Source of the DNA: Mycobacterium colombiense
Lineage (GTDB): Bacteria > Actinomycetota > Actinomycetes > Mycobacteriales > Mycobacteriaceae
Reading direction: 5' to 3'
Assembly: GCF_001672755.1 (NCBI RefSeq)
Contig: NZ_LZKI01000108.1
Coordinates: 62,001-126,000, forward strand
Length of the DNA: 64,000 nt
Shown: positions 26,830-36,663 of the stretch, in pieces
Position numbering within the stretch: the first letter of the stretch is position 1
How the letters are laid out: each line of letters begins with the position of its first letter
Notes under the pieces: model-generated
Database searches by the model: none
Told to the model about the DNA's origin: nothing
The model's input: only the letters and a program-made list of their open reading frames with translations
Made by a program: the position numbers and the translations under genes

Positions 26830-27654
26830 TCAGGCGAGCAGCTCGCCGCGCAGACGTTCCACGTCCGCCTCGCTGACACCCGCGTCGCGCAGATAGGCGT
26901 CCAGCGAACCGAATTCCTGGTGGATGGTCTGGCGTGCGGCGTCCAGGTATTCGGGACGCACGCCGAGGACACCGTCGGCCAGCCGGGCCTTGGTGAACGT
27001 GACGACCTCCGGGGTCAATTCGACGTCAGACCGTTTCTGGATCATCTCGTAGATGTGGTCGCGCAGTTGCGGTACCGCGGCGTTGCTGCGCAGGTAGTCG
27101 GCGACGATGGTGTCGCGATCCACGTCGAGCACTTCCAGCACGGTGGCGATCACGAAACCCGTGCGGTCCTTTCCCGCGAAGCAGTGCGTGAGCACTGAAC
27201 GTCCGGCGGCCAGCATCGAAAAGACCTGCCGCACAGCGCGTTGCGCGCCGTTGCGGGTGGGGAACTGCCGGTACTCGTCGATCATGTGCCGGATGGCGGC
27301 CTCGTTGACCTCTTCGTCGGATTGAGTGGCGTCGCCCTCGAACAACCGCCGAAACGCGGTCTCGTGCGGCGCGTCGTCGTCGCTGGGCTGATCGTCGCCG
27401 AGGTCGGGTAGGGGAAGCCGGTGGATCTCGATGCCGTCCGGAACCAGACCCGGACCGCGTTTGGTGACTTCCTGGTTCGCGCGCAGGTCGGCGACGTCGG
27501 TGATGCCCAATTCGCGCAGTGTGGTGCGGCCCTGGTCGTCGAGGCGGCTCAGCTCACCGGACCGGAACAACCGCCCGGGCCGAAGGGCAGGCGCGCCGTC
27601 GGCGACGTCGCGAAAGTTCCACGCGCCGGACAGTTCTCGCAGCGCCTCAGTCAT
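26830..27654 (-). CDS. ptbB: Protein tyrosine/phosphoinositide phosphatase PtpB
   Basis: 274 aa. Phosphatase P-loop HCFAGKDRTG gives the HC-X5-R signature. RDVADGAPALRPGRLFRSGELSRL at the N-terminus and the helical lid region are typical of mycobacterial PtpB, a triple-specificity phosphatase exported into the host cell although it lacks a signal peptide. The ATG at 27654 overlaps the end of fadE2 by 8 bases, so the two are coupled. A longer in-frame extension over fadE2 is only shadow coding. Confidence 0.92.
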   Translation of the reverse strand: MTEALRELSGAWNFRDVADGAPALRPGRLFRSGELSRLDDQGRTTLRELGITDVADLRANQEVTKRGPGLVPDGIEIHRLPLPDLGDDQPSDDDAPHETAFRRLFEGDATQSDEEVNEAAIRHMIDEYRQFPTRNGAQRAVRQVFSMLAAGRSVLTHCFAGKDRTGFVIATVLEVLDVDRDTIVADYLRSNAAVPQLRDHIYEMIQKRSDVELTPEVVTFTKARLADGVLGVRPEYLDAARQTIHQEFGSLDAYLRDAGVSEADVERLRGELLA

Positions 27655-28879
27655 TCGGTGTGACCGCCGCGGCGAAGGTCGACTGTTCGCGGCCGATCTC
27701 GGTGCGCGCGATGGTCCGCATGTGCACCTCGTCGGGCCCGTCGAAGATCCGCATGGCGCGGTGCCAGCCGTAGAGGCGGGCAAGCACCGTGTCGTCGCTG
27801 ACGCCGGCGGCACCGTGCACCTGGATCGCGCGGTCGATGACGTCGCAGGCCACCTGCGGCGCCACCGCCTTGATCTGCGAGACGAGCAGGTGCGCGGCCT
27901 TGTTGCCGTGCTGGTCGATCGTCCACGCCGCCTTCTCGCAGAGCAGCCGAGCCTGGTCGATTTCGTTGCGGGACTTGGCAATTGCCTGCTGCACCAGACC
28001 CTGGTCAGCCAGCGGCCGGCCGAAGGCGATCCGGTTGTTCGCGCGGTGCACCATCAGCGCCAGGGCGCGTTCGGCCCCGCCGAGCGCACGCATGCAGTGG
28101 TGGATGCGGCCCGGTCCGAGCCGGGCCTGGGCGATGGCGAAACCGCCGCCCTCCTCCCCGAGCAAATTGGTGGCCGGTACCCGGACGTTGTCGTAGACGA
28201 TCTCGCAGTGCCCGTGCTGGTCCTGCCAGCCGAACACCGACGTGGAGCGCAGCACGCTCACGCCAGGGGTGTCCATCGGCACCAGCACCATCGACTGTTG
28301 CTGGTGACTCGCGGCCTCGGGGTTGGTGCGCCCCATCACGATCAGGATCTTGCAGCGTGGGTCGGCCGCGCCCGACGTCCACCACTTGCGCCCGTTGATG
28401 ACGTAGTCGGCGCCGTCGCGCACGATGGCCGTCTGGATGTTGCGGGCGTCGCTGCTCGCGACCGCCGGCTCGGTCATCGAGAAGGCGCTGCGGATCTCGC
28501 CGGCCAGCAACGGCTCCAACCACTGCTTGCGCTGTTCCTCGGTGGCGAACAGGTGCAGGGTCTCCATGTTCCCGGTGTCCGGGGCCGCGCAGTTGACCGC
28601 CTCGGGGGCGAGCTCCAGGCTCCAGCCGGTCAGCTCGGCCAGCGGGGCATATTCGAGGTTGGTCAACCCCGACTCGGCCGGCAGGAACAGGTTCCACAGG
28701 CCGCGCGCCTTGGCCTTGGTTTTGAGTTCCTCGATGACGGGGGGAACCGTGTGATCGTTGGGGCCGGCTTCCTCGCGGTATTTGTCGTATTCGGCCTCGG
28801 CCGGAAAGACGTATTCCGTCATGAAGTCGGACAGTCGCTTGTGGTAGTCGATGGCTTTGGCCGACATCGCGAAGTCCAT
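27647..28879 (-). CDS. fadE2: Acyl-CoA dehydrogenase FadE2
   Basis: 410 aa. ACAD layout: helical N-domain, FAD/substrate region AFSMTEPAVASSDARNIQ and INGRKWWTSGA, and the C-terminal RIFDGPDEVHMRTIARTEI. It should introduce a 2,3 double bond into an acyl-CoA, passing electrons to ETF. The length and the pairing with ptbB match Rv0154c. ATG 28879 is preferred to a GTG three codons earlier because the FadE2 N-terminus is DFAMSAKAIDY. The perfect 10-bp palindrome GACACGTGTC at 28894-28903 lies 15 bp upstream, in the divergent gap, and may be an operator. Confidence 0.92.
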   Translation of the reverse strand: MDFAMSAKAIDYHKRLSDFMTEYVFPAEAEYDKYREEAGPNDHTVPPVIEELKTKAKARGLWNLFLPAESGLTNLEYAPLAELTGWSLELAPEAVNCAAPDTGNMETLHLFATEEQRKQWLEPLLAGEIRSAFSMTEPAVASSDARNIQTAIVRDGADYVINGRKWWTSGAADPRCKILIVMGRTNPEAASHQQQSMVLVPMDTPGVSVLRSTSVFGWQDQHGHCEIVYDNVRVPATNLLGEEGGGFAIAQARLGPGRIHHCMRALGGAERALALMVHRANNRIAFGRPLADQGLVQQAIAKSRNEIDQARLLCEKAAWTIDQHGNKAAHLLVSQIKAVAPQVACDVIDRAIQVHGAAGVSDDTVLARLYGWHRAMRIFDGPDEVHMRTIARTEIGREQSTFAAAVTPND

Positions 28880-28983
28880 GCCCGTCACGATAGGACACGT
28901 GTCGAGTCGCCGCGTTTCCGGTCGTCAGCGCGATGCTTACGCCGCGGTGAAAACGCGCAGGAGCGGGCGGCACGATGGACGGC

Positions 28984-29445
28984 ATGAGTGAATCCCGCCC
29001 CCCGTTGCCTCCGTTCACCCACGAATCCGCGCTGCAGAAGGTGCAGGCGGCCGAGGACGCATGGAACAGCTGCGATCCTGAACGCGTCAGCCTGGCCTAC
29101 ACAGTCGATTCGCACTGGCGCAATCGGGATGAGCGCATCATCGGCCGCAACGAGATCGTCGCGTTCCTGACTCGCAAGTGGGAGCGCGAGCTGGATTATT
29201 CGCTGCGCAAGAGCCTGTGGAGTTTCAACGGCAACCGCATCGCGGTGCGGTTCCAATACGAGTGCCATGACCGGTCCGGCCAGTGGTACCGCAGCTACGG
29301 CAACGAGCTGTGGGAGTTCACCGAGTCGGGACTGATGGCGCGCCGCGAGGCCAGCATCAACGACGTGCCCATCGACGAATCGCAGCGGCGCTACTTCGGG
29401 CCCCGCCCCGAGTCCGAACATGGCCAGGAGATCCCGCTCTGGTAG
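28984..29445 (+). CDS. DUF1348/NTF2-like protein
   Basis: 153 aa. [51 protein letters not shown] is the DUF1348 start, with [12 protein letters not shown] and the ending RRYFGPRPE. Small NTF2-fold protein, function unknown. Two starts are possible (28975 and 28984); neither has a strong ribosome site. Divergent from fadE2; followed directly by a tandem repeat. Confidence 0.75.
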   Translation: MSESRPPLPPFTHESALQKVQAAEDAWNSCDPERVSLAYTVDSHWRNRDERIIGRNEIVAFLTRKWERELDYSLRKSLWSFNGNRIAVRFQYECHDRSGQWYRSYGNELWEFTESGLMARREASINDVPIDESQRRYFGPRPESEHGQEIPLW

Positions 29446-29561
29446 CCGCGTGGCGACGATGCGGCCGGCGTAGCCGGGTGCGGAGGAGGCGCGCAATCAA
29501 GCCCGCGTGGCGACGATGCGGCCGGCGTAGCCGGGTGCGGAGGAGGCGCGCAATCAAGCCC
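29446..29561. repeat. 57-bp tandem repeat, two copies (MIRU/VNTR-like)
   Basis: Copy 1 spans 29446-29502, copy 2 29503-29559, with two further matching bases. The copies are identical over their full length. The unit starts CCGCGTGGCGACGATGCG and contains GGCGTAGCCGGGTGCGGAGG. It begins 1 base after the TAG of the DUF1348 gene. Intergenic tandem units of 50-80 bp are typical of mycobacterial MIRU-type elements, and copy number often varies between strains. A diverged single element with a similar pattern is at 58184-58228. Confidence 0.85.
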
Positions 29562-29801
29562 AGCGCACAACGTCGTCTTGTGACGTCACAACGGCGTGGG
29601 CGCTACTGCATCGCCCGGTGGCGGCGAACCATCGGCCGGAGCGTCGATCGCCCGGGGCGGGGGTATCCCGCCCCGGTGGCCCGGAGCCGTTCGCGCGTCC
29701 ATGGTGAAACCTGGTTAAGGTAGCGAAGCGCGCGGCCGAGCCGGCGCCACGCCCATCGGCAGGGACAGTACGGGAAAGTACGGAAAGTAGATGTACGCGC
29801 C
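29562..29801. other. Intergenic region before pntAa
   Basis: No gene is supported here. Together with the repeat it forms the longest gene-free stretch of the window (356 bp). Two close direct copies of AGTACGG at about 29767-29782 lie 20-35 bp before pntAa and may be part of its control region. No clear promoter, ribosome site or hairpin was recognised. Confidence 0.5.
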
Positions 29802-30908
29802 ATGACAAATGCGCAGACGACGGTAGGAGTGGTCGCCGAATCCGGGGCCGACGAGCGGCGGGTCGCGCTGGTGCCGAAGGCGGTCGCGTCGCTGGTGAGC
29901 AGCGGCGTGGCGGTGGTGGTCGAGTCCGGTGCGGGCGAACGGGCCCTGCTGCCCGACGCGCTCTACACCGAGGCCGGGGCCAGCATCGGGGACGCGTGGG
30001 CCGCCGACGTCGTGGTCAAGGTCGCGCCGCCGACCCAGGCCGAGGTCGCCAAGCTGCGCAGTGGGCAGACGCTGATCGGTTTCCTCGCGCCGCGCAACGC
30101 CGAGAATTCGATCGGCGCCCTCAAGCAGGCCGGCGTGCAGGCGTTCGCGCTCGAGGCCATCCCGCGGATCTCGCGAGCCCAGGCGATGGATGCGCTGTCG
30201 TCGCAGGGCAACGTGTCCGGCTATAAGGCCGTGCTGCTGGCGGCCTCGGAGTCCACCCGGTTTTTCCCGATGCTGACGACGGCGGCGGGCACCGTGAAGC
30301 CGGCGACCGTGCTGGTGCTCGGCGTCGGCGTGGCCGGGCTGCAGGCGCTGGCGACGGCCAAGCGGCTGGGCGCGCGCACCACCGGGTACGACGTCCGCCC
30401 CGAGGTGGCCGACCAGGTGCGCTCGGTGGGCGCGCAGTGGCTTGAGCTAGGCATCTCAGAAACAATCACAGCCGCCGGCGAGGGCGGCTACGCCCGAGAG
30501 CTCACCGACGAGGAGCGCGCCCAGCAGCAGAAGGCGCTGGAAAAGGCGATCAGCGGATTCGACGTCGTGATCACCACGGCGCTGGTCCCGGGACGCCCGG
30601 CGCCGCGTCTGGTCACCGCGGCCGCGGTGGAAGCGATGAAGCCCGGCAGCGTGGTGGTGGATCTGGCCGGCGAGACCGGCGGCAACTGCGAGCTCACCGA
30701 GCCCGGGCAGACGGTCGTCCGCCACGACGTCACCATCGCCTCGCCGCTGAACCTGCCGGCCACCATGCCCGAGCACGCCAGCGAGCTCTACAGCAAGAAC
30801 ATCACCGCGCTGCTGGACCTGCTGCTAACCGACGGCAAGCTGGCGCCGGACTTCGACGACGAAGTGATCGCGGACTCGTGTGTGACGCGGGATCGGAAGG
30901 ACTCCTAG
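29802..30908 (+). CDS. pntAa: NAD(P) transhydrogenase subunit alpha part 1
   Basis: 368 aa, soluble domain I that binds NAD(H). N-terminal VGVVAESGADERRVALVPKAV, Rossmann motif VLVLGVGVAGLQALATAKRLGA, and TTALVPGRPAPRLVT. First gene of the three-gene transhydrogenase operon, which uses the proton gradient to drive hydride transfer from NADH to NADP+. The ATG of pntAb follows its stop without a gap. Matches Rv0155. Confidence 0.95.
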   Translation: MTNAQTTVGVVAESGADERRVALVPKAVASLVSSGVAVVVESGAGERALLPDALYTEAGASIGDAWAADVVVKVAPPTQAEVAKLRSGQTLIGFLAPRNAENSIGALKQAGVQAFALEAIPRISRAQAMDALSSQGNVSGYKAVLLAASESTRFFPMLTTAAGTVKPATVLVLGVGVAGLQALATAKRLGARTTGYDVRPEVADQVRSVGAQWLELGISETITAAGEGGYARELTDEERAQQQKALEKAISGFDVVITTALVPGRPAPRLVTAAAVEAMKPGSVVVDLAGETGGNCELTEPGQTVVRHDVTIASPLNLPATMPEHASELYSKNITALLDLLLTDGKLAPDFDDEVIADSCVTRDRKDS

Positions 30909-31234
30909 ATGTACGACGAGCTATTGGCCAACCTGGCGATCCTGGTGCTCTCCGGATTCGTCGGGTTCGCCGTCATTTCCAAAGTGCCCAACACGCTGCA
31001 CACGCCGCTGATGTCGGGCACCAACGCCATCCACGGCATCGTGGTGCTGGGCGCGCTGGTGGTGTTCGGCTCGGTCGAGCACCCCTCGCTGGCGGTGCAG
31101 ATCATCCTGTTCGTCGCGGTGGTGTTCGGAACCCTGAACGTCATCGGTGGGTTCATCGTCACCGACCGGATGCTGGGGATGTTCAAGGGCAAGAAGAAAC
31201 CCGTGCCCGCGAAGAGTGGGGAGCCGGCGGCCAA

Positions 31235-31238
<4 letters not shown>
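30909..31238 (+). CDS. pntAb: NAD(P) transhydrogenase subunit alpha part 2
   Basis: 109-aa membrane subunit (domain II, alpha part) with three to four hydrophobic helices: LLANLAILVLSGFVGFAVI, AIHGIVVLGALVVFGS, IILFVAVVFGTLNVIGGFIVTDRML. The ISGTNAIHGIV-like stretch (MSGTNAIHGIV) is typical of PntA2. Starts directly after the pntAa stop and overlaps pntB by 4 bases (ATGA). Matches Rv0156. Confidence 0.95.
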
Positions 31239-32659
<1,421 letters not shown>

Positions 32660-32686
32660 CGGCGAAAGCGCCTCTGCGCTGGGCGT

Positions 32687-32812
32687 TTAGACGGGCGGGT
32701 ACGCCGGCGGCGGGTACCCGTTTCCGTCGGTGACCCCGCGCAATCCCCAGGTCAGGTACCGCATGAAGAACTCGATCTCGTCGCTTCCGTCGTAATCCGG
32801 ACTCGGATCCAT
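32687..32812 (-). CDS. Small conserved-looking protein, 41 aa
   Basis: Not annotated by length filters, but good evidence for coding: an ATG at 32812 with AGAGGTGG about 6 bases upstream, acidic start MDPSPDYDGSDEIEFF, the central MRYLTWGLRG and the proline-rich end NGYPPPAYPPV. It sits convergent to pntB. H37Rv has a very small gene, Rv0157A, at this place, and this is probably the same gene. Function unknown; no membrane segment. Confidence 0.6.
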   Translation of the reverse strand: MDPSPDYDGSDEIEFFMRYLTWGLRGVTDGNGYPPPAYPPV

Positions 32813-32892
32813 CGGCCCCACCTCTCGACTCATCTCGTTCGATGAGGAGTCTAGTCGCACACGGCTGCACGTGACACCCGGCGTTTTGCATA

Positions 32893-32908
32893 AACTGTCC
32901 AACCAGTT
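32893..32908. promoter_or_regulatory. Dyad AACTG-N6-CAGTT before the TetR gene
   Basis: Perfect 5-bp arms around TCCAAC, 62 bp before the start of the Rv0158-like TetR. An autoregulatory operator is likely given the AT-rich context. A related arrangement, ACTGTC followed 6 bases later by AGTTG, lies at about 34562-34578 before the amine-dehydrogenase-like gene. Confidence 0.4.
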
Positions 32909-32970
32909 GATTGATAGCTATTCTGGCCGAACCGGCCCTGGCCTGGCCGTACCGACGATAGTGAGAACAG

Positions 32971-33606
32971 ATGCCCACCGACAGCATCACCCCGAATGGG
33001 CTGACCCGGCGCGAAGAGCTGCTGGCGGTCGCCACCAAGCTGTTTGCGGCGCGCGGCTATCACGGCACCCGGATGGACGACGTGGCCGACGTGATCGGCC
33101 TGAACAAGGCGACCGTCTATCACTACTACGCCAGCAAGTCGCTGATCCTGTACGACATCTACCGCCAGGCCGCCGAGGGCACCCTGGCCGCCGTGCACGA
33201 CGACCCGTCCTGGACGGCGCGCGAGGCGCTCTACCAATACACAATCCGCCTGCTCACCGGCATCGCGAGCGATCCCGAGAGGGCCGCGGTGTACTTCCAG
33301 GAGGCGCCCTACATCACCGAATGGTTCACCAGCGAGCAGGTGGCCGAGGTTCGCGAGAAGGAAGCCCAGGTCTACCACCACGTGCACGGCCTGATCGACC
33401 GCGGGATCGCCAACGGCGAGTTCTACCCGTGCGACTCGCACGTGCTGGCGCTGGGCTACATCGGCATGACGCTGGGCAGCTACCGCTGGCTGCGGCCCAG
33501 CGGCCGGCGTTCGGCGAAGGAGATCGCCGCCGAGTTCAGCACCGCGCTGCTGCGCGGGCTGATCCGCGACGAAGCCATCCGCACGACGTCCCCGCTGGGA
33601 CCTTAA
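32971..33606 (+). CDS. TetR-family regulator (Rv0158-like)
   Basis: 211 aa. HTH: ATKLFAARGYHGTRMDDVADVIGLNKATVYHYYASKSLIL. The ligand domain (QEAPYITEWFTSEQVAEVREKE) resembles KstR2/FadR-type TetR proteins that sense acyl-CoAs, but this is only resemblance. Its stop overlaps by 4 bases the stop of the convergent hydrolase gene. Same position as Rv0158. Confidence 0.85.
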   Translation: MPTDSITPNGLTRREELLAVATKLFAARGYHGTRMDDVADVIGLNKATVYHYYASKSLILYDIYRQAAEGTLAAVHDDPSWTAREALYQYTIRLLTGIASDPERAAVYFQEAPYITEWFTSEQVAEVREKEAQVYHHVHGLIDRGIANGEFYPCDSHVLALGYIGMTLGSYRWLRPSGRRSAKEIAAEFSTALLRGLIRDEAIRTTSPLGP

Positions 33607-34493
33607 GCGCGCAGGTGCTTGTCGAGGAACGCGAGCTGGTCGGCGACGACCCGGTCGAAGGCGTCGTCGACGTAGATCGCGAAATGTCCCTCGGGATACA
33701 GCCTGACCTCACCCCGGGGCGCTTTGGCAGCGTGCCGCAGCGTCGCCCCCGCGGGGGCCACTGAGTCGGCCTCGCAGACGCAGAACAGGATCGGGCAGGT
33801 GATCTCCGGTGTGGAGCGGCCGGGGCGATAGCTGAAGACCTGCAACGCGATTCGGGCCGCGACCTCGTTGCGGAATTCGAGCCCGTCGGGCACCAGCCGC
33901 AGGTAGCCCGCGTACGCGTCGGGCGTGTTCATCAACGCGACCTCGGAGGGCTTGCCGGCTGTCGCGACCATCACCGGCGGCCGGCCCCGTCGGCGCGCGA
34001 GCAGGTCGCGCACCGCCCGCGCGGTGATGCGTGCGGCGATCAACGGGTTGGTGATGGTGCGCGCCGACGCGAGGCCGTCGGTGAAGGGACATTGGGCGAC
34101 GGCCGCCGCGATGCCCGGCAGCCGGGCCGCGGTGGCGATCACGTGGCCGCCGGCAAAAGAGGTGCCCCACAAGGCGATCCGGTCGGGGTCGATCCCCGGG
34201 ATGGTGCGGGCGTAGGCGACGGCCGCGGCCCAGTCGGCGAGCTGCATGCCGACGTCGAGCACCTGACGCGGCCGACCCTCGCTGTCGCCGAAGTTGCGGT
34301 AGTCGAACACCAGGCAGGCGTAGCCGGCCGCGCTGAAACGCTCCGCGTACGCGTCCAGGCGCATGCCGCGCACCGCGCCCAGGCCGTGGGCCATCACCAG
34401 CAGTGGTGCGGGCCCGTCGCCCGGCGGGCGGTACAGCCAGGCGCTGATCAGGTCGTCGCCGGAGGCGAATTGGAGGTCTTCGCGTGGTGTCAT
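33603..34493 (-). CDS. Alpha/beta hydrolase (dienelactone hydrolase-like)
   Basis: 296 aa. Oxyanion region VMAHGLGAVRG, nucleophile Ser in WGTSFAGGHV, acid Asp in CEADSVAP and His in YPEGHFAIYV. The broad family includes esterases, dienelactone hydrolases and peptidases. The start is an ATG followed by TPREDLQFASGDDLISAWLYRP. In H37Rv this interval has PE3 and PE4 instead (from memory). Its start is 112 bp from the divergent gene at 34606. Confidence 0.8.
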   Translation of the reverse strand: MTPREDLQFASGDDLISAWLYRPPGDGPAPLLVMAHGLGAVRGMRLDAYAERFSAAGYACLVFDYRNFGDSEGRPRQVLDVGMQLADWAAAVAYARTIPGIDPDRIALWGTSFAGGHVIATAARLPGIAAAVAQCPFTDGLASARTITNPLIAARITARAVRDLLARRRGRPPVMVATAGKPSEVALMNTPDAYAGYLRLVPDGLEFRNEVAARIALQVFSYRPGRSTPEITCPILFCVCEADSVAPAGATLRHAAKAPRGEVRLYPEGHFAIYVDDAFDRVVADQLAFLDKHLRA

Positions 34494-34555
34494 CAGCGAT
34501 TGATTCTGCCCCCGCGGGCCGCGTCCCGTCGGGTAGGTATGCTGCCCAAAATTTA

Positions 34556-34582
34556 TGGACTACTGTCTAGAAAAGTTGTCCA
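34556..34582. promoter_or_regulatory. 27-bp dyad TGGACTAC-N11-GTTGTCCA
   Basis: 8-bp arms with one mismatch at 34556-34563 and 34575-34582, 23 bp before the ATG at 34606 and thus in the promoter area of this operon. Length and symmetry fit a TetR- or GntR-type operator. The nearest regulator is the Rv0158-like TetR about 1 kb upstream. Confidence 0.45.
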
Positions 34583-34605
34583 GGGTTTCAGGGACGGAGA
34601 CTGTC

Positions 34606-35706
34606 ATGGCGATCCGCGTCGCGCACGTCGGTACCGGGAATGTCGGAGGGCTGGCCCTCGCCGAACTCATCACCAACCCCCAGTTCGAGCTGACCGGGGT
34701 GTGCGTCTCGACGCCGGAAAAGGTGGGCACGGACGCCGGTGAGTTGTGCGGCGTCGGCCTGGACACGGGTGTCGTCACCGGCGTCACGGCCGTCGACGAC
34801 CTGGACGCGATCATCGCCGCCAAGCCGGACTGCGTCGTCTACTGCGCGATGGGCGACACCCGGCTGCCAGAGGCGATGGCCGATGTCATGCGCATCCTGG
34901 CCGCCGGCATCAACGTCGTCGGCTCATCGCCGGGCCTGCTGCAGTACCCGTGGGGCGTCATGCCGGACAAGTACATCGCCCGCGTGGAAGACGCTGCCAA
35001 GCAAGGCAATTCGAGCATCTTCATCAGCGGTGTCGACCCGGGGTTCGCCAACGACCTGATCCCGTTCGCGCTCGCCGGCACCTGTCAGCGCATCGAGCAG
35101 GTGCGCTGCATGGAGATTCACGACTACGCGTCGTACAACGGGACCGAGGTCATGGACTACATGGGGTTCGCCAAGCCCATGGATGAAATCCCGATGCTGC
35201 TGCAGCCGGGCATCCTCAGCATCGCCTGGGGCACCGCGATCCGCCAGCTGGCGGCCGGCCTCGGCATCGAGGTCGACGAGATCACCGAGTCCTACCAGCG
35301 CGAGCCCGCGCCCGAGGACTTCGACATCGCGATCGGCCACGTCGCCAAGGGCACCGTGGCCGTGCTGCAGTTCGAGATCCGCGGCATGGTCAAGGGTCAT
35401 CCCGCCATCGTCATCGAGCATGTCACCCGGTTGCGGCCGGACCTGCGCCCGGACCTGCCCCAGCCCGCCTCCGGCGACGGGTCGTACCGCGTCGAGATCA
35501 CCGGCGAGCCGTCGTATGCGGTCGACATCATCCCGAGCAGCCGCAAGGGCGACCACAACCACGCGGCGATCGCGGGCGCCGCGGGCCGCGTCGTCAACGC
35601 CATCCCCGCCGTGATCGCGGCGCCGCCGGGCATCCGGACCACACTTGACTTGCCGCTGGTAACGGGCAAAGGCCTTTACGCACCAAGCACTTTGGTGACC
35701 ACCTAA
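34606..35706 (+). CDS. DapB-like NAD(P)H-dependent amine dehydrogenase family protein
   Basis: 366 aa. N-terminal Rossmann motif VAHVGTGNVGGLALAELI, VVYCAMGDTRLPEA, and GSSPGLLQYPWG, then the ISGVDPGFANDLIPF and MEIHDYASYNG blocks that characterise the dihydrodipicolinate reductase-like family including 2,4-diaminopentanoate dehydrogenase. The substrate is unknown. ATG 34606 follows GGGACGGAGA. Followed 17 bp later by a FabG3-like SDR, probably one transcript. Confidence 0.8.
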   Translation: MAIRVAHVGTGNVGGLALAELITNPQFELTGVCVSTPEKVGTDAGELCGVGLDTGVVTGVTAVDDLDAIIAAKPDCVVYCAMGDTRLPEAMADVMRILAAGINVVGSSPGLLQYPWGVMPDKYIARVEDAAKQGNSSIFISGVDPGFANDLIPFALAGTCQRIEQVRCMEIHDYASYNGTEVMDYMGFAKPMDEIPMLLQPGILSIAWGTAIRQLAAGLGIEVDEITESYQREPAPEDFDIAIGHVAKGTVAVLQFEIRGMVKGHPAIVIEHVTRLRPDLRPDLPQPASGDGSYRVEITGEPSYAVDIIPSSRKGDHNHAAIAGAAGRVVNAIPAVIAAPPGIRTTLDLPLVTGKGLYAPSTLVTT

Positions 35707-35723
35707 ATCGAAAGGAGACCCAC

Positions 35724-36464
35724 GTGGGTCGGGTAGACGGCAAGGTAGCGCTGATCAGTGGTGGCGCAGGCGGCATGGGAGCCGAAGACGCGCGGCTGCT
35801 GGTCGAGGAGGGCGCCAAGGTCGTAATCGGCGACATCCTGGACGACCAGGGCAAGGCGCTGGCCGACGAGATCGGCGACTCCGCGCGCTACGTGCACCTC
35901 GACGTCACCCAGCCCGACCAGTGGGACGCCGCCGTCGCCACCGCGGTCGGCGAATTCGGCAAGCTCAACGTGCTGGTCAACAACGCCGGCACCGTCGCGC
36001 TCGGCCCGCTGAAGAGTTTCGATCTGGCCAAGTGGCAGAAGGTGATTGACGTCAACCTGACCGGGACGTTCCTGGGCATGCGGGCCTCGGTCGAGCCGAT
36101 GATCGCCGCCGGGGGCGGCTCGATCATCAACGTGTCGTCCATCGAGGGCCTGCGCGGCGCGCCGATGGTGCACCCCTACGTCGCGTCCAAGTGGGGTGTG
36201 CGCGGCCTGGCGAAGTCGGCGGCGCTGGAGCTGGCGCCGCACAACATCCGGGTGAACTCGGTGCACCCCGGCTTCATCCGCACTCCGATGACCGCCCACC
36301 TGCCCGAGGACATGGTGACCATCCCGCTCGGGCGTCCGGGCGAGGTCCGGGAGGTCGCGACGTTCGTGCTCTTCCTGGCCAGCGACGAGTCGTCCTACTC
36401 CACCGGCAGCGAGTACGTGATGGACGGCGGTCTGGTCACCGACGTGAATCACAAGGAGTTCTAG
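35724..36464 (+). CDS. SDR family oxidoreductase, FabG3-like
   Basis: 246 aa. TGxxxGxG variant SGGAGGMG near residue 13, NNAG, catalytic SSIEGLRGAPMVHPYVASK (Ser, Tyr, Lys) and PGFIRTPM. The end ASDESSYSTGSEYVMDGG is very close to H37Rv FabG3 (Rv2002), a 20-beta/3-alpha-hydroxysteroid dehydrogenase. A steroid or oxo-acyl substrate is therefore plausible. GTG start after AAAGGAGACC. Confidence 0.87.
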   Translation: MGRVDGKVALISGGAGGMGAEDARLLVEEGAKVVIGDILDDQGKALADEIGDSARYVHLDVTQPDQWDAAVATAVGEFGKLNVLVNNAGTVALGPLKSFDLAKWQKVIDVNLTGTFLGMRASVEPMIAAGGGSIINVSSIEGLRGAPMVHPYVASKWGVRGLAKSAALELAPHNIRVNSVHPGFIRTPMTAHLPEDMVTIPLGRPGEVREVATFVLFLASDESSYSTGSEYVMDGGLVTDVNHKEF

Positions 36465-36506
36465 GGCGCCGCGGGGTGCTTTTCCTTCGCGGAGGGAATG
36501 TTGCTT

Positions 36507-36584
36507 TTGCCCGCCTCCGAGCGACAACCGGCTGAGGTGCCGGTCACTCCCGAGCGTGACCAGTTGTCGCGCAGAGGCGGGCAA
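36507..36584. other. 78-bp structured palindromic element
   Basis: Outer arms TTGCCCGCCTC (36507-36517) and GAGGCGGGCAA (36574-36584) are perfect. After 3 bases on each side, GCGACAAC (36521-36528) pairs with GTTGTCGC (36563-36570). Inside, GGTCAC (36542-36547) and GTGACC (36556-36561) form a small hairpin. The whole could fold as a long interrupted stem with an inner branch, on either strand. It sits in the 199-bp gap between the FabG3-like gene and the Tag-like gene. It may be a small palindromic repeat, a structured leader RNA or a transcription end. No run of T supports simple termination. Confidence 0.65.
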
Positions 36585-36663
36585 TGATGTATATGCCCGG
36601 TCATCGATATTTCGCGGCAGCGCAAGATAAACCGTAACGGGGCCGGTCGAAGGGATAAGCGCG

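Noticed and set aside
27431-28987. 518-aa plus-strand frame over ptbB/fadE2
   Set aside because: Shadow; fadE2 and ptbB are clear on the minus strand.
29446-29561. CRISPR array
   Set aside because: Two directly adjacent 57-bp copies without spacers; tandem repeat, not CRISPR. No cas genes.
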